A DNA stretch of 14,415 bases, taken from contig CALLKE010000006.1 of the NCBI GenBank assembly GCA_938008555.1, forward strand, positions 1 through 14,415, written 5' to 3'. Each line of letters starts with the position of its first letter. Positions within the stretch are counted from its first letter, which is position 1. Made by a program: the position numbers and the translations under genes. This DNA is from an uncultured Pedobacter sp. GTDB taxonomy: Bacteria; Bacteroidota; Bacteroidia; Sphingobacteriales; Sphingobacteriaceae. The notes beneath the pieces are model-generated. The model was not told the origin of the DNA and did no database searches. It saw nothing but the letters and a program-made list of their open reading frames with translations. This document shows positions 14,289-14,415 of this stretch, one piece after another.

Positions 14289-14368
14289 TCTGGTCTTTTG
14301 AGATCAATGATAATAGATCTGATGGAGAGGATTGTTTATCCAAGTATTTGAGAAGAAAGTAGGCAAGT

Positions 14369-14415
14369 TCAATTAGTAAATGCAACAAAAGCACCTAAAA
14401 CTACAAAAGCAATTG
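14369..14415 (-). CDS. C-terminal end of a hydrophobic protein, truncated by the window edge
   Basis: The reverse strand from the window edge has a frame reading IAFVVLGAFVAFTN and then TGA (14371-14369). The 14 visible residues are almost all hydrophobic or small and look like the end of a membrane protein. The other two frames on this strand close within the same stretch. The gene begins beyond the window and nothing else can be said about its function. It is read in the same direction as greA and lies upstream of it, with about 200 bases between. Confidence 0.5.
   Translation of the reverse strand, partial: IAFVVLGAFVAFTN

Noticed and set aside
14155..14394. 79-codon minus-strand frame overlapping the greA start
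   Set aside because: It runs through the 20-bp hairpin and promoter boxes, overlaps greA, and conflicts with the hydrophobic C-terminus that ends at 14369 in another frame.

Overview
The window looks like chromosomal core DNA from a low-GC member of the Bacteroidota, most likely the Sphingobacteriales (Sphingobacterium/Pedobacter-like). The reasons are: promoter-like boxes matching the Bacteroidota consensus (TTG, a 17-23 base gap, then TAnnTTTG); weak or absent Shine-Dalgarno sequences; an ABC exporter carrying the DDxLSAVD type of Walker B; a stand-alone DnaQ-fold exonuclease with an ExoX-like tail; and an ECF sigma factor paired with a membrane protein that starts with an anti-sigma-like region. 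The family assignment is an inference from recognised protein families and was not searched.

Layout. 1-294: AT-rich leader with a good Bacteroidota promoter at 105-138. 295-1245 (+): DEDDh exonuclease, convergent with 1366-2277 (-), an exopolyphosphatase/GppA-type phosphatase with a TTG start. 2278-2595: divergent spacer. 2596-4380 (+): single-chain ABC exporter, convergent with 4396-5217 (-), a secreted polysaccharide deacetylase. 5409-6056 (+): pdxH, convergent with the two-gene operon 7791-6127 (-), made of an ECF sigma factor and an anti-sigma-like/transmembrane/trypsin-like protease fusion. 7922-8131 (+): a tiny Ala/Ser/Thr-rich lipoprotein divergent from the sigma factor. 8360-12034 (+): full-length cobalamin-dependent methionine synthase metH with a possibly structured leader. 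12212-12547 and 12541-13140 (+): an overlapping MazG-like/ruvC pair, convergent with greA and a HIT-family hydrolase (14167-13244, -). 14369-14415 (-): the last 14 codons of a hydrophobic protein that continues off the window.

Functionally this is mostly housekeeping: nucleotide clean-up and DNA repair (exonuclease, MazG-like, RuvC), one-carbon/B12 and B6 metabolism (MetH, PdxH), transcription elongation (GreA), phosphate/alarmone turnover (Ppx/GppA) and envelope functions (ABC exporter, deacetylase, lipoprotein). The most system-like part is the sigma/protease operon, where an apparent anti-sigma region, one membrane segment and a periplasmic HtrA-like protease with an intact His-Asp-Ser triad are in one polypeptide directly behind its sigma factor. 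This suggests a membrane-spanning stress sensor.

A second striking feature is the set of long perfect inverted repeats (19-28 bp stems) placed at, or even inside, the 3' ends of five of the seven complete plus-strand genes. Three of them lie between convergent genes and look like bidirectional terminators. A sixth sits in front of greA and contains a greA promoter-like box. I see no tRNA, rRNA, CRISPR array, insertion sequence or prophage gene in the window.
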